DNA of 64,000 nt from Pseudomonas sp. K2I15 (GTDB lineage Bacteria > Pseudomonadota > Gammaproteobacteria > Pseudomonadales > Pseudomonadaceae): assembly GCF_002204795.1 (NCBI RefSeq), contig NZ_NIXO01000001.1, positions 372,001-436,000 on the forward strand, in the 5' to 3' direction. The position numbers and the translations under genes were made by a program. The notes beneath the pieces are model-generated. The model saw only the letters and a list, made by a program, of their open reading frames with translations, had not been told where the DNA came from and ran no database searches. Positions 1 to 7,914 of this stretch are shown here, in pieces. The stretch's first letter is position 1. The number at the start of each line of letters is the position of its first letter.

Positions 1-1
1 G

Positions 2-154
2 GATGATGATGTTCAGGCCCGGCTTGAGGGTGTTGGTGTAGCGGCCGAAGCGCTCGACCGTCCACTGGTAACCCTGTGGGACGACCTTGAAGCCCATGAA
101 GAGGATGGCGACAGCCAAGCCTACAAAAAGAAGCAGTACGGTTCCGATCTGCAT
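2..154 (-). CDS. SPFH/band-7 domain membrane protein, N-terminal part
   Basis: Only the first 51 codons lie in the window; the rest runs off the left edge. The sequence opens with a hydrophobic anchor (MQIGTVLLLFVGLAVAILF) and continues VPQGYQWTVERFGRYTNTLKPG, broken here as VPQGYQWTVERFG then RYTNTLKPG, the standard entry into an SPFH (stomatin/prohibitin/QmcA) domain. Such proteins are anchored in the inner membrane and form oligomeric scaffolds that influence proteolysis or membrane organisation. A NfeD-family partner is often encoded next to it, but that side is outside the window. Family is confident; the exact paralogue is not. Confidence 0.8.
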   Translation of the reverse strand, partial: MQIGTVLLLFVGLAVAILFMGFKVVPQGYQWTVERFGRYTNTLKPGLNIII

Positions 155-357
155 AACGATTCCTTGTCTGGTGATGGCATTGAAGCGAGGTTTGCCTGAT
201 TGTAACGGGCTTGCCAGAGATAAGAACGGTTTACTCCGCGCACAAACAAGGGCTGGCGTTGCTTCCCGCCGTTTGAGGCCCGCCGATGCCCTCTACGTCG
301 CGCATTCACTCAGCCTAGGCGCCTCCTGCCTATTAAGTGTGCTGATGTTGCCGCGCA

Positions 358-2058
358 TCACTGCGGCGTCACGCGCAGCACTTCCTTTATCGTGGTCAGT
401 CCTTGCGCCACCTTTTGCGCGCCTGAAAGCCGCAAGCTGTGCATGCCGTTCTTCAGCGCCTCACGCCGCAGGGTCTGCAGGTTGGTATTCGGGCCGATCA
501 GCGCCTTGATGCCGTCATCCATCAGCATGATTTCGTAAACCCCGGCCCGTCCCCGGTAGCCGCTTTCCCTGCATTCCGGGCAGCCAGCAGCCTGGAAGAT
601 CTGCTCGGGGCGCGAAACAGGCCCCAAGGCATTCCATTCCTCTTGCGCAGGCGCCACGGGACACTTGCAGTGCGGGCACAACAGCCGCACCAGACGCTGG
701 GCCATCACCCCCAGCAACGTCGCATTGATCAGGTAATGGGGAATGCCCAGTTCCAGCAAGCGGCTGATAGCTCCCGGTGCGTCGTTGGTGTGCAGCGTCG
801 ACAGCACCAGGTGCCCGGTCAGGGCGGCCTGGATCGCCATTTCTGCGGTTTCCAGGTCGCGAATCTCGCCGATCATGATGATGTCCGGGTCCTGGCGCAT
901 CAGCGCGCGGATGCCGCTGGCGAAGGTCAGGTCGATATTGTGCTGGACCTGCATCTGGTTGAAGGCCGGCTCGACCATCTCGATCGGGTCTTCGACAGTG
1001 CACAGGTTGACCTCCCGGGTCGCCAGTTGTTTGAGCGTGGTGTACAGGGTGCTGGTCTTGCCCGAGCCGGTGGGGCCGGTGACCAGAATGATGCCGTTGG
1101 CTTGGCCGGTCATCGATTGCCAGCGTTGCAGGTCGTCGCAGGAGAGCCCCAGTTGCTGGAAATCCTTGTGCAGCACCTGTGGGTCGAAAATTCGCATTAC
1201 CAGCTTTTCGCCGAAGGCGGTGGGCAGGGTCGACAGGCGCAGCTCCACTTCACCGCCCGTGGGGCTTTTGGTTTTCACCCGGCCGTCCTGGGGTTTGCGT
1301 TTTTCCGCCACGTTCATTCGGCCGAGGCTTTTCAGGCGGCTGACCACGGCCATCGTCACCTGGGACGGGAATTGATAGACATCATGCAGCAGCCCATCGA
1401 TGCGAAAACGCACACGGCCCTGATCGCGCCCGGGTTCGATATGGATATCACTGGCCCGCTGGCCAAAGGCGTATTGCAGCAGCCAGTCGACGATATTGAC
1501 GATATGCGCGTCATTGGCGTCGGGCTCCTGGTCGCTGGCGCCGAGGTTGAGCAGTTGCTCGATGTTGGGGGCGCCGGATGTTTTTTGATCAACAGCGCCG
1601 CTCACCGATTTCGCCAACCGGTAAAACTCCACGGTGCAGCGCTGAATATCCAGGGGATTGGCGACCACACGCCTGATGGAGCGTTTCAATACCTGGGCCA
1701 GGCCGGCTTCCCAGCTGCCCACGTACGGTTGGGCGCTGGCGACTGTAACGCTGTGGGCATCCACCGCAACGGCGAGGATCCTGTGCCGCTGGGCAAAGGC
1801 ATAGGACATCAGCGGCACCACCGCCGCGACATCGATTTTCAACGGGTCGATACGCAGGTAGGGCTGGCCGCAGCGACGGGCGAGCCATTCGGTCAGCATT
1901 TCCAGGGACGGCCCATGGCTGGCAATGCACTCCAGGGGATGCAGCTCGCTGTTCGCCGGCAGGGTTAGATCGGCAGGCACCAGACCCTGGTCGATCAGGG
2001 CGGGCAACAATTGATGGATTTCCAGCCAGCGATCCTGGGGATTTGGCGCAACGGACAT
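358..2058 (-). CDS. GspE/PilB-family secretion or pilus assembly ATPase (orphan)
   Basis: A 566-residue hexameric-type ATPase of the type II secretion/type IV pilus class. An N-terminal GspE_N-like region (about 20-150) is followed by the catalytic core: Walker A GPTGSGKTS at 328-336, Walker B/Asp box PDIIMIGEIRD near 390, His box TGHLVLSTLHTND, and a Cys4 zinc motif (CPHC...CPEC) near 465-500. I chose the ATG at 2058, which has AGGAA about 8 bases upstream, over a TTG six codons earlier. No secretin, pseudopilin or GspF-like gene is adjacent, so its partner machine must be elsewhere, or the gene stands alone. It could serve a type II system or a type IV pilus. Confidence 0.85.
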   Translation of the reverse strand: MSVAPNPQDRWLEIHQLLPALIDQGLVPADLTLPANSELHPLECIASHGPSLEMLTEWLARRCGQPYLRIDPLKIDVAAVVPLMSYAFAQRHRILAVAVDAHSVTVASAQPYVGSWEAGLAQVLKRSIRRVVANPLDIQRCTVEFYRLAKSVSGAVDQKTSGAPNIEQLLNLGASDQEPDANDAHIVNIVDWLLQYAFGQRASDIHIEPGRDQGRVRFRIDGLLHDVYQFPSQVTMAVVSRLKSLGRMNVAEKRKPQDGRVKTKSPTGGEVELRLSTLPTAFGEKLVMRIFDPQVLHKDFQQLGLSCDDLQRWQSMTGQANGIILVTGPTGSGKTSTLYTTLKQLATREVNLCTVEDPIEMVEPAFNQMQVQHNIDLTFASGIRALMRQDPDIIMIGEIRDLETAEMAIQAALTGHLVLSTLHTNDAPGAISRLLELGIPHYLINATLLGVMAQRLVRLLCPHCKCPVAPAQEEWNALGPVSRPEQIFQAAGCPECRESGYRGRAGVYEIMLMDDGIKALIGPNTNLQTLRREALKNGMHSLRLSGAQKVAQGLTTIKEVLRVTPQ

Positions 2059-2142
2059 GGTGACATTCCTGGGCAACGGTTAGGCGTAGTCCTCAGGCTA
2101 GTCACCCTGTGCGTTTCGGCTTCCAGGGTTTATTGCAGGCCG

Positions 2143-2481
2143 TTACCGACCGGCCGCCTGCACCGCCGGAGGCCGCGCAGCATCAGCCGGGTGCAGTTCC
2201 AGCGAGCACACGCTGATCAGGTTACGAAGTTTTTCACCGATCACCTGGGCCCGATGCCAGCTCAGGCCATCCATCACGATATCGATCGCCATCAGGTCAT
2301 CCTCGCGCTGCACGTTTACGTGGAGAGGAACCAGGAACTGCAGGGCAAAATAGTTGAGCACCCGGCACAACACATCGGGCTCAGCCTCGGCGAGGATTTG
2401 GTAGTGCGCCTGGCAGTGGGCATTGCTGACCGCCCAGGCATCGACGCGTGGGGCGGGGCTGGCGGCTTCGACGACGTGCAT
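2143..2481 (-). CDS. Small IlvM-like/ACT-fold protein
   Basis: A 112-residue protein with a strong Shine-Dalgarno (GGAG, 7 bases before the ATG). Residues about 25-95 read like the small regulatory ACT subunit of acetolactate synthase (IlvM): a 'YQILAEAEPDVLCRVLNYFA' helix, then 'VPLHVNVQ', then 'LMAIDIVMDG' and a C-terminal helix ending in 'LRNLISV'. No acetolactate synthase large subunit is adjacent. It is transcribed divergently from an Lrp-type regulator, so it is probably that regulator's target and may bind an amino acid. The fold is inferred from pattern only; function unknown. Confidence 0.6.
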   Translation of the reverse strand: MHVVEAASPAPRVDAWAVSNAHCQAHYQILAEAEPDVLCRVLNYFALQFLVPLHVNVQREDDLMAIDIVMDGLSWHRAQVIGEKLRNLISVCSLELHPADAARPPAVQAAGR

Positions 2482-2543
2482 GATGATTCTCCGGATTCGA
2501 CTGCAGAAATTTTTACATTCGGCGCGGGAGATTTCTTATCTAA

Positions 2544-2563
2544 AAAAGCCCATATTGGCTTTT
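2544..2563. promoter_or_regulatory. Palindrome between the IlvM-like gene and lrp-type gene, candidate operator
   Basis: AAAAGCC and GGCTTTT form perfect 7-base arms around a 6-base AT-rich spacer, in the AT-rich 127-base gap between the divergent starts. It lies about 45 bases before the Lrp-type start. The position suits autoregulation by the Lrp/AsnC-type protein. It is not followed by a run of T in a way that suggests a terminator. Confidence 0.35.
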
Positions 2564-2608
2564 AAGAGAATAAAGCAATTCGATAAATCATGTTTAACGG
2601 GTATTTCT

Positions 2609-3079
2609 ATGCACAGTGAGTTGGACGTGTACGACCGGCGCATCCTGGCGCTGTTGCAGGAAGACGCTTCGCTTTCCAGCGCGCAGATCGCCGAACAGGT
2701 CGGCCTGTCGCAGTCGCCGTGCTGGCGGCGGATTCAGCGGCTGAAAGAGGAGGGTGTGATTCGCGGCCAGGTCACCCTGCTGGATCGCAAGAAAATCGGC
2801 CTCAACACGCAGATTTTCGCTGAGGTGAAACTCAACGCCCACGGTCGTTCCAACTTCACGGAGTTCACCGAGGCGATTCGCGGCTTTCCGGAGGTGTTGG
2901 AGTGTTATGTGCTGATGGGGGCGGTGGACTTTTTACTGAGGATCGTCACGTCGGACATCGAGGCGTATGAGCGGTTCTTCTTCGAAAAACTGTCGATGGT
3001 GCCGGGGATCCAGGAGGTCAACTCGATAGTGGCCTTGTCGGAGATCAAGTCCACTACCAGCCTGCCGGTTTTGCGCTGA
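2609..3079 (+). CDS. Lrp/AsnC-family transcriptional regulator
   Basis: A 156-residue regulator with the usual two parts: an N-terminal winged helix-turn-helix (LDVYDRRILALLQEDASLSS, AEQVGLSQSPCWRRIQRLKEEG) and a C-terminal RAM/ACT-type ligand domain (about 65-150; 'FPEVLECYVLMGAVDFLLRIV'). Family members sense amino acids and assemble as octamers on DNA. The ATG at 2609 is used because an upstream extension would add 62 non-family residues. The divergent IlvM-like gene is the probable target, along with its own promoter. The ligand cannot be read from the sequence. Confidence 0.92.
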   Translation: MHSELDVYDRRILALLQEDASLSSAQIAEQVGLSQSPCWRRIQRLKEEGVIRGQVTLLDRKKIGLNTQIFAEVKLNAHGRSNFTEFTEAIRGFPEVLECYVLMGAVDFLLRIVTSDIEAYERFFFEKLSMVPGIQEVNSIVALSEIKSTTSLPVLR

Positions 3080-3088
3080 CAGTGACGG

Positions 3089-3162
3089 CGCCATCGCGGG
3101 CAAGCCCGGCTCCCACATTGGAATGCATTCCCCTGTGGGAGCCGGGCTTGCCCGCGATGGCG
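3089..3162. repeat. REPIN-like palindrome, variant core
   Basis: Perfect 29-base inverted arms (3089-3117 and 3134-3162) with a 16-base loop. The core is a variant of the common one: TGTGGGAGCCGGGCTTGCCC then GCGATGGCG, instead of the usual CTTGCTCGCGAA ending. It sits between the convergent lrp-type and CYTH genes and almost touches the CYTH stop, so it may also limit read-through. Confidence 0.85.
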
Positions 3163-3165
3163 ATC

Positions 3166-4533
3166 TTACAGGCGCAGTAGGGTTTTCCAGGCGCGATTTT
3201 GATAAACCGCGATCGCCTGATGCATCCGCGCATCCAGCGACTCATCGGTAATCGGCTGATTGGCCAGGTGCGCCAGCTTGTTCAGCTCGCCATACAAACG
3301 GTCCAGCTCGGCGATATCCAGCACCTGGCGCGCATGGTGCAGCCAGGCCAGGATGCGTTCGATACGCGGCAGTTGCTCGGCCAGGTCTTCCGGCTGTTGC
3401 TGGTAGCGCGGCAGTTGCAAGGCGACGGCGTCGTCGGCCAGCAGGCGCGGCAGCCAGTTGGCGATCTGTGCAGCGCCTTGGCGGTTGCCACGCACGTTGC
3501 GCTCCGCCGCCCAGGTACGGGCCAGCAGCCAGCGGGACGTGGTCAGGGAGAACAGGCCCCAGCGCACGTCTTCCAGTTCTTCGGCGAACTGTTCCGGCGC
3601 GGCTTTGCGGATGTCTTCGTCGTCGTCACCGGCCTGGACCAGCGGGCGCCAGTCTTCCAGCAAGGCGTCCAGTGCAGCGCGCAGTTCGCTGGTGGACTGG
3701 CGTGGTGCGGCCTGGCCGAGGCTGCCGAGCAGGGCACGCAACTCGCCGAGGTTTTCTACCCAGTCTTGCAGCAGGCGCCAGTGGCCATTGAAACGGTATT
3801 GCTCGGCCAGGCGCTGGCTGCTGCCCAACAGGTGCCACATGACGGCGGCGAAGGCGTCGTCCAGCGGCATTTCGGCTTGCAGCACCGGCGCCGGCAGGCT
3901 CAGGGAATAGCTGTTGGCGTCGAACAGGCGATAGCCACGCTCGGCCTTGCTGATATCGCACGGCATCAGTGCCAGGGTGGCGGCCAGCTCGGCGGCCAGT
4001 TCCAGCAGGGCGGCCGGGTCGCCTTCGCGCAGTTCCAGTTCCAGCTCGCAGATTTCTTCTTTCTGCTTGCCGGCGACCACGTGGCCCAGGTCCAGGGCGG
4101 CTTCGATCACGACTTTGGCCTTGCCGCGGCCCCAGGCGATTTCGGCGCGCTCGCGCACGAAGTCGGTGGTGAAGATCGGCTTGAGGGTCTTTTTGTCCAA
4201 CTCGGCCAGTTGCTCGGGCCAGCATTCGCCGTCGAGTTTCTTCACGTCGAGCTTGGCTTTGGCCAGGTCCCAATTGTACTCATTGCGTTCCGACAAGCCG
4301 GCGACACTCTGGCCACGGGTCTTGAGGGTCTGGATCACTTCGTCGCCGTCTTTGCGCAGGCGCAGGGCCACTTTGGCCTGGGCCAGGTCGCGTTCCGGGG
4401 TGTCGAAGTACTGGTTCATCAACTCACGGCGTTCCCAGCCACTTTTGTTGCGTTTTTTCAGTAACGGGTGCTCACGTAGCGCGGCGAGGGTTTCGCGGCT
4501 GACGCGGAGCTTGATTTCGGTTTCTTTCTGCAT
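3166..4533 (-). CDS. CYTH and CHAD domain inorganic triphosphatase (YgiF-like)
   Basis: A 455-residue two-domain protein. The N-terminus has the CYTH signature ExExK (E4, E6, K8) followed by the Arg/Lys/Glu-rich strands of the triphosphate tunnel (about 1-200). The C-terminal half is the helical, His/Arg-containing CHAD domain, thought to bind polyphosphate. E. coli YgiF, with the same domain order and similar length, hydrolyses inorganic triphosphate. The start is the ATG at 4533, right before the ETEIK motif. Cytoplasmic. Substrate preference is inferred from the family. Confidence 0.88.
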   Translation of the reverse strand: MQKETEIKLRVSRETLAALREHPLLKKRNKSGWERRELMNQYFDTPERDLAQAKVALRLRKDGDEVIQTLKTRGQSVAGLSERNEYNWDLAKAKLDVKKLDGECWPEQLAELDKKTLKPIFTTDFVRERAEIAWGRGKAKVVIEAALDLGHVVAGKQKEEICELELELREGDPAALLELAAELAATLALMPCDISKAERGYRLFDANSYSLSLPAPVLQAEMPLDDAFAAVMWHLLGSSQRLAEQYRFNGHWRLLQDWVENLGELRALLGSLGQAAPRQSTSELRAALDALLEDWRPLVQAGDDDEDIRKAAPEQFAEELEDVRWGLFSLTTSRWLLARTWAAERNVRGNRQGAAQIANWLPRLLADDAVALQLPRYQQQPEDLAEQLPRIERILAWLHHARQVLDIAELDRLYGELNKLAHLANQPITDESLDARMHQAIAVYQNRAWKTLLRL

Positions 4534-4691
4534 GGCCGGAAAATCCAGGATCGGGAGCGCAGCCGGGGAAATGTGTGGCTGCCAAGGTCGTGCAGTGTAC
4601 AGGACTGAGCCCGGCAACGTGCCGCAACGGTTTATTGTGTCGTGCAGATGGTTCTATGATGGGGCTCGTCCGGGAAGTTGAGAGACCGCGC

Positions 4692-5840
4692 ATGCCTTTG
4701 CCGTCCATGAAAGAACAGTTCGCCGCGCTGATTGCCGCGCCTTCGGTCAGTTGCACCCAGGCCTCTCTCGACCAATCCAACCGCCCGGTGATCGATTTGC
4801 TCGCCACCTGGCTGGGGGACCTGGGCTTTGCCTGCGACATCCAGCAGGTCAGCCCGGGCAAATTCAATCTGTTGGCCAGTTTCGGCACCGGCCCTGGCGG
4901 CCTGGTGTTGGCAGGGCACAGTGACACCGTGCCGTACGACGGCGCGCTGTGGCAGACCGATCCGCTCAAGCTGACGGAAGTCGACGGACGCTGGGTAGGA
5001 CTGGGCAGCTGTGACATGAAGGGCTTTTTCGCCCTGGTGATTGAGGCCGTGCAGCCGCTGCTGGACCAACCCTTCAAGCAGCCGCTGTTGATCCTCGCTA
5101 CCTGCGATGAAGAAAGCTCCATGGCCGGCGCCCGTGCGCTGGCCGAGGCGGGCCGTCCTTTAGGCCGCGCGGCAGTGATCGGCGAGCCCACCGGCCTCAA
5201 ACCCATCCGCCTGCACAAAGGCGTGATGATGGAGCGCATCGATATTCTCGGGCGCAGCGGCCATTCGTCGGATCCAAGCCTGGGCCACAGCGCCCTCGAA
5301 GCCATGCACGACGCCATCGGTGAACTGCGCGGCCTGCGCCTGGCCTGGCAGCGCGAATACCGCAACCCGCAGTTCAGCGTGCCGCAACCCACCCTGAATT
5401 TCGGCTGCATCCACGGCGGCGATAACCCCAACCGCATCTGCGGCCAATGCTCCCTGGAATTTGACCTTCGGCCCTTGCCGGGCATGGATCCCCAGGTGCT
5501 GCGCGCCGCCATCCGGCAGAAGCTTGAGCCCTTGGCCGAGCGCCATCAGGTGAAGATCGACTACGCCCCGTTGTTCCCGGAAGTACCGCCGTTCGAGCAG
5601 GCCGAGGACGCGGAGTTGGTGCGGGTGGCTGAACGACTTACCGGTCATCGCGCCGAAGCAGTAGCGTTCGGCACCGAAGCGCCTTATCTTCAGCGCCTTG
5701 GTTGCGAAACCCTGGTGCTCGGCCCTGGCGACATCGCCTGCGCCCACCAGCCTGGCGAGTACCTTGAAATGTCACGCTTGACGCCTACAGTGCGTCTATT
5801 GCGGGAACTGATTCAACATTACTGCCTGAAGCCTGCATAA
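4692..5840 (+). CDS. argE: Acetylornithine deacetylase ArgE
   Basis: A 382-residue M20-family zinc peptidase-like enzyme that removes acetate from N2-acetylornithine to give ornithine. Visible landmarks are the metal-site motifs 'LAGHSDTVPYDG' (His, Asp) and 'GLGSCDMKGFFALVI' (Asp), the catalytic Glu pair in 'TCDEESSMAG', and a dimerisation domain from about 180 to 290. ATG 4692 is chosen by family length; the ribosome site is weak (GAGA). It lies about 135 bases upstream of argA in the same direction, so both ends of the acetylated ornithine route are together. Confidence 0.93.
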   Translation: MPLPSMKEQFAALIAAPSVSCTQASLDQSNRPVIDLLATWLGDLGFACDIQQVSPGKFNLLASFGTGPGGLVLAGHSDTVPYDGALWQTDPLKLTEVDGRWVGLGSCDMKGFFALVIEAVQPLLDQPFKQPLLILATCDEESSMAGARALAEAGRPLGRAAVIGEPTGLKPIRLHKGVMMERIDILGRSGHSSDPSLGHSALEAMHDAIGELRGLRLAWQREYRNPQFSVPQPTLNFGCIHGGDNPNRICGQCSLEFDLRPLPGMDPQVLRAAIRQKLEPLAERHQVKIDYAPLFPEVPPFEQAEDAELVRVAERLTGHRAEAVAFGTEAPYLQRLGCETLVLGPGDIACAHQPGEYLEMSRLTPTVRLLRELIQHYCLKPA

Positions 5841-5879
5841 ATTAACCCCTGCCCATCCGTACATAGAAGGAGAGCGAGC

Positions 5880-5906
5880 GTGTCGCCAAGCCTGTTCCGA
5901 CGATAA
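5880..5906 (+). CDS. Possible 8-codon leader peptide before argA
   Basis: GTG TCG CCA AGC CTG TTC CGA CGA TAA (V/M-S-P-S-L-F-R-R) follows a strong Shine-Dalgarno, AAGGAGA at 5867-5873, with 7-base spacing. It ends with two adjacent CGA arginine codons, 70 bases before argA. This would suit arginine-dependent ribosome stalling, but no clear terminator/anti-terminator pair is visible downstream and the frame is very short, so chance cannot be excluded. Confidence 0.3.
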   Translation: MSPSLFRR

Positions 5907-5975
5907 CCAACAGCCCGCTGTGCGTTTTCATGATTCATCCTTTTTTGGCTGCTTTTTATTACAGGCCCAGGTTTT

Positions 5976-7274
5976 ATGCCCGAATACGTCAATTGGCTTC
6001 GTCACGCTTCGCCTTACATCAATGCCCACCGCGACTGCACCTTTGTTGTGATGCTGCCGGGCGATGGTGTGGCACACCCGAACTTCGGCAATATCGTCCA
6101 CGACATGGTGCTGCTCCACAGCCTGGGCGTGCGTCTGGTGTTGGTGCACGGTTCGCGCCCGCAAATTGAAACCCGCCTCGCCGCTCGCGGCCTGACCCCG
6201 GCTTACCACGAAGGCTTGCGCATCACCGATGCCGCGACGCTTGAGTGTGTGATCGATGCGGTCGGCCATCTGCGTATTGCCATCGAAGCACGGTTGTCGA
6301 TGGACATGGCCTCCTCGCCGATGCAGGGCTCGCGCCTGCGGGTGGCCAGCGGCAACCTGGTGACAGCGCGCCCGATCGGCGTACTTGAAGGTGTCGACTA
6401 TCACCACACCGGCGAAGTGCGCCGGGTCGACCGCAAGGGCATCAACCGCCTGCTGGACGAGCGCTCTATCGTGTTGCTGTCGCCGCTGGGTTACTCGCCC
6501 ACTGGTGAAATCTTCAACCTAGCCTGCGAAGACGTCGCCACCCGTGCCGCTATCGACCTGGGCGCGGACAAGCTGCTGCTGTTCGGCGCTGACCTTGGCT
6601 TGATCGACGAACACGGCCGCCTGGTACGTGAACTGCGCCCGCAACAGGTGCCCGCGCACCTGCAACGCCTGGGCAACAACTACCAGGCCGAGTTGCTGGA
6701 CGCGGCAGCCGAGGCTTGCCGTGGTGGAGTGGGGCGCAGCCATATTGTCAGTTATGCCGAAGATGGTGCCTTGCTGACCGAGCTGTTCACCCGGGACGGC
6801 GGCGGTACGCTGGTGGCCCAGGAACAGTTCGAATTGGTACGCGAAGCGGCGATTGAAGACGTCGGCGGCTTGCTGGACCTGATCAGTCCGCTGGAAGAGC
6901 AGGGGATTCTGGTGCGTCGTTCCCGGGAAGTGCTGGAGCGGGAAATCGAGCAGTTCAGCGTGGTGGAACGTGAAGGCATGATCATCGCCTGTGCGGCGCT
7001 GTATCAGATCGCCGACTCGGACGCAGGCGAGCTGGCGTGCCTGGCAGTGAACCCGGAGTACCGCCATGGTGGTCGCGGGGATGAACTGCTGGAGCGCATC
7101 GAGACCCGTGCCCGGGCTCAGGGTTTGAAGACGTTGTTCGTGCTTACTACCCGCACTGCCCATTGGTTCCGCGAGCGTGGTTTTGTGCCAAGCAGTGTCG
7201 ACCGCCTACCGTCGGCGCGAGCTTCGTTATACAACTATCAGCGTAATTCGAAGATTTTCGAAAAGGCGTTATAA
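5976..7274 (+). CDS. argA: N-acetylglutamate synthase ArgA
   Basis: A 432-residue enzyme that transfers acetyl from acetyl-CoA to glutamate, the first step of arginine synthesis. Residues about 1-285 are an amino-acid kinase-like domain ('VVMLPGDGVAHPNFGNIVHD', 'LVLVHGSRPQIE') that serves as the arginine feedback site. Residues about 290-432 are a GNAT acetyltransferase domain ('LACLAVNPEYRHGGRGDELL' is the acetyl-CoA loop). The length matches gammaproteobacterial ArgA. The start follows 'CCAGGTTTT'. It sits just after argE. Confidence 0.95.
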   Translation: MPEYVNWLRHASPYINAHRDCTFVVMLPGDGVAHPNFGNIVHDMVLLHSLGVRLVLVHGSRPQIETRLAARGLTPAYHEGLRITDAATLECVIDAVGHLRIAIEARLSMDMASSPMQGSRLRVASGNLVTARPIGVLEGVDYHHTGEVRRVDRKGINRLLDERSIVLLSPLGYSPTGEIFNLACEDVATRAAIDLGADKLLLFGADLGLIDEHGRLVRELRPQQVPAHLQRLGNNYQAELLDAAAEACRGGVGRSHIVSYAEDGALLTELFTRDGGGTLVAQEQFELVREAAIEDVGGLLDLISPLEEQGILVRRSREVLEREIEQFSVVEREGMIIACAALYQIADSDAGELACLAVNPEYRHGGRGDELLERIETRARAQGLKTLFVLTTRTAHWFRERGFVPSSVDRLPSARASLYNYQRNSKIFEKAL

Positions 7275-7914
7275 GCTTGACCGGGCGAGAGGGTGAACCT
7301 CTCGTCTGTCAATTCGGCGTTTTTTTCAGTTACGACTACGCTGATGGTTTTTGCGGCTGGATTTGTCGATTTGTCGATACGACTGCCATTAAAGTGACAT
7401 CATTGCGCCCGATACTCTGAAACATCCCAATACCATAACCGTCATGATCGCCAGGGTAGGCTGAGTCAGCTTGATGAGACGGCAAAAAAATTTCATCAGT
7501 ACAAAAACTGTAACAAATTGACGAGATGATAGGCATTTGGCCATGATGGCGTCGCGTTTTTGATCGTGAGTGACGTATGACCCTCTGGGGGAGTACAAAA
7601 CGATCTAAAAAAACGCAGAGAAATACTCTTCAGGAATAATTTTATGGAGCGGTACTGCCTCATTGGCCTAACGGCCCCATGGATGGCCTTATTCCTGAAT
7701 CGTATGAAAAAGGATGAAACAATTCTTTTTGGGTGTATGAAAAACTCATTACCCTGCAAGGACCAAATCAACTGTGGTTAGACGAAGGTAGTAGACACAC
7801 AAGGTTACGATTGACTTGTCAGTCACTATCTGGCGCTAATCGCGCATCTGTGGATCAAGGGCGTCAGACCCGAGACCTAAGAAATACAAAAATTAGAAAT
7901 GAGAGGAGCGGTAC
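7275..7914. other. 640-base gene-free region before the porin gene
   Basis: No convincing gene is visible. The stretch is clearly richer in A and T than its surroundings. It begins with a 7-base stem (7286-7292/7298-7304) after argA, with a T run only 14 bases later, so it is a weak terminator at best. An 11-base perfect inverted repeat lies at 7629-7639/7689-7699. The last 30 bases before the porin start are A-rich and contain the ribosome site GAGAGGAGCG. The length suggests a regulated promoter and a long untranslated leader, or a small RNA. Confidence 0.5.
7629..7699. other. Inverted repeat with internal GGCC palindromes
   Basis: The arms TTCAGGAATAA and TTATTCCTGAA are perfect over 11 bases and enclose 49 bases that hold two smaller palindromes, GGCC-TAAC-GGCC and GGCC-CCATGGAT-GGCC. 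As RNA this would be a long branched hairpin. It lies 216 bases before the porin start. I do not recognise it as a known RNA family. Confidence 0.4.

Noticed and set aside
439-1968. 509-codon plus-strand frame opposite the GspE-type gene
   Set aside because: Antisense shadow; Walker and Cys4 motifs are on the minus strand.
7286-7326. Terminator after argA
   Set aside because: The 7-base stem is followed by a T run only 14 bases later, too far for a standard intrinsic terminator.
7496-7771. 91-codon and smaller minus-strand frames in the gap before the porin
   Set aside because: Composition is typical of chance frames in AT-rich DNA, the frames overlap each other, and no family is recognised.
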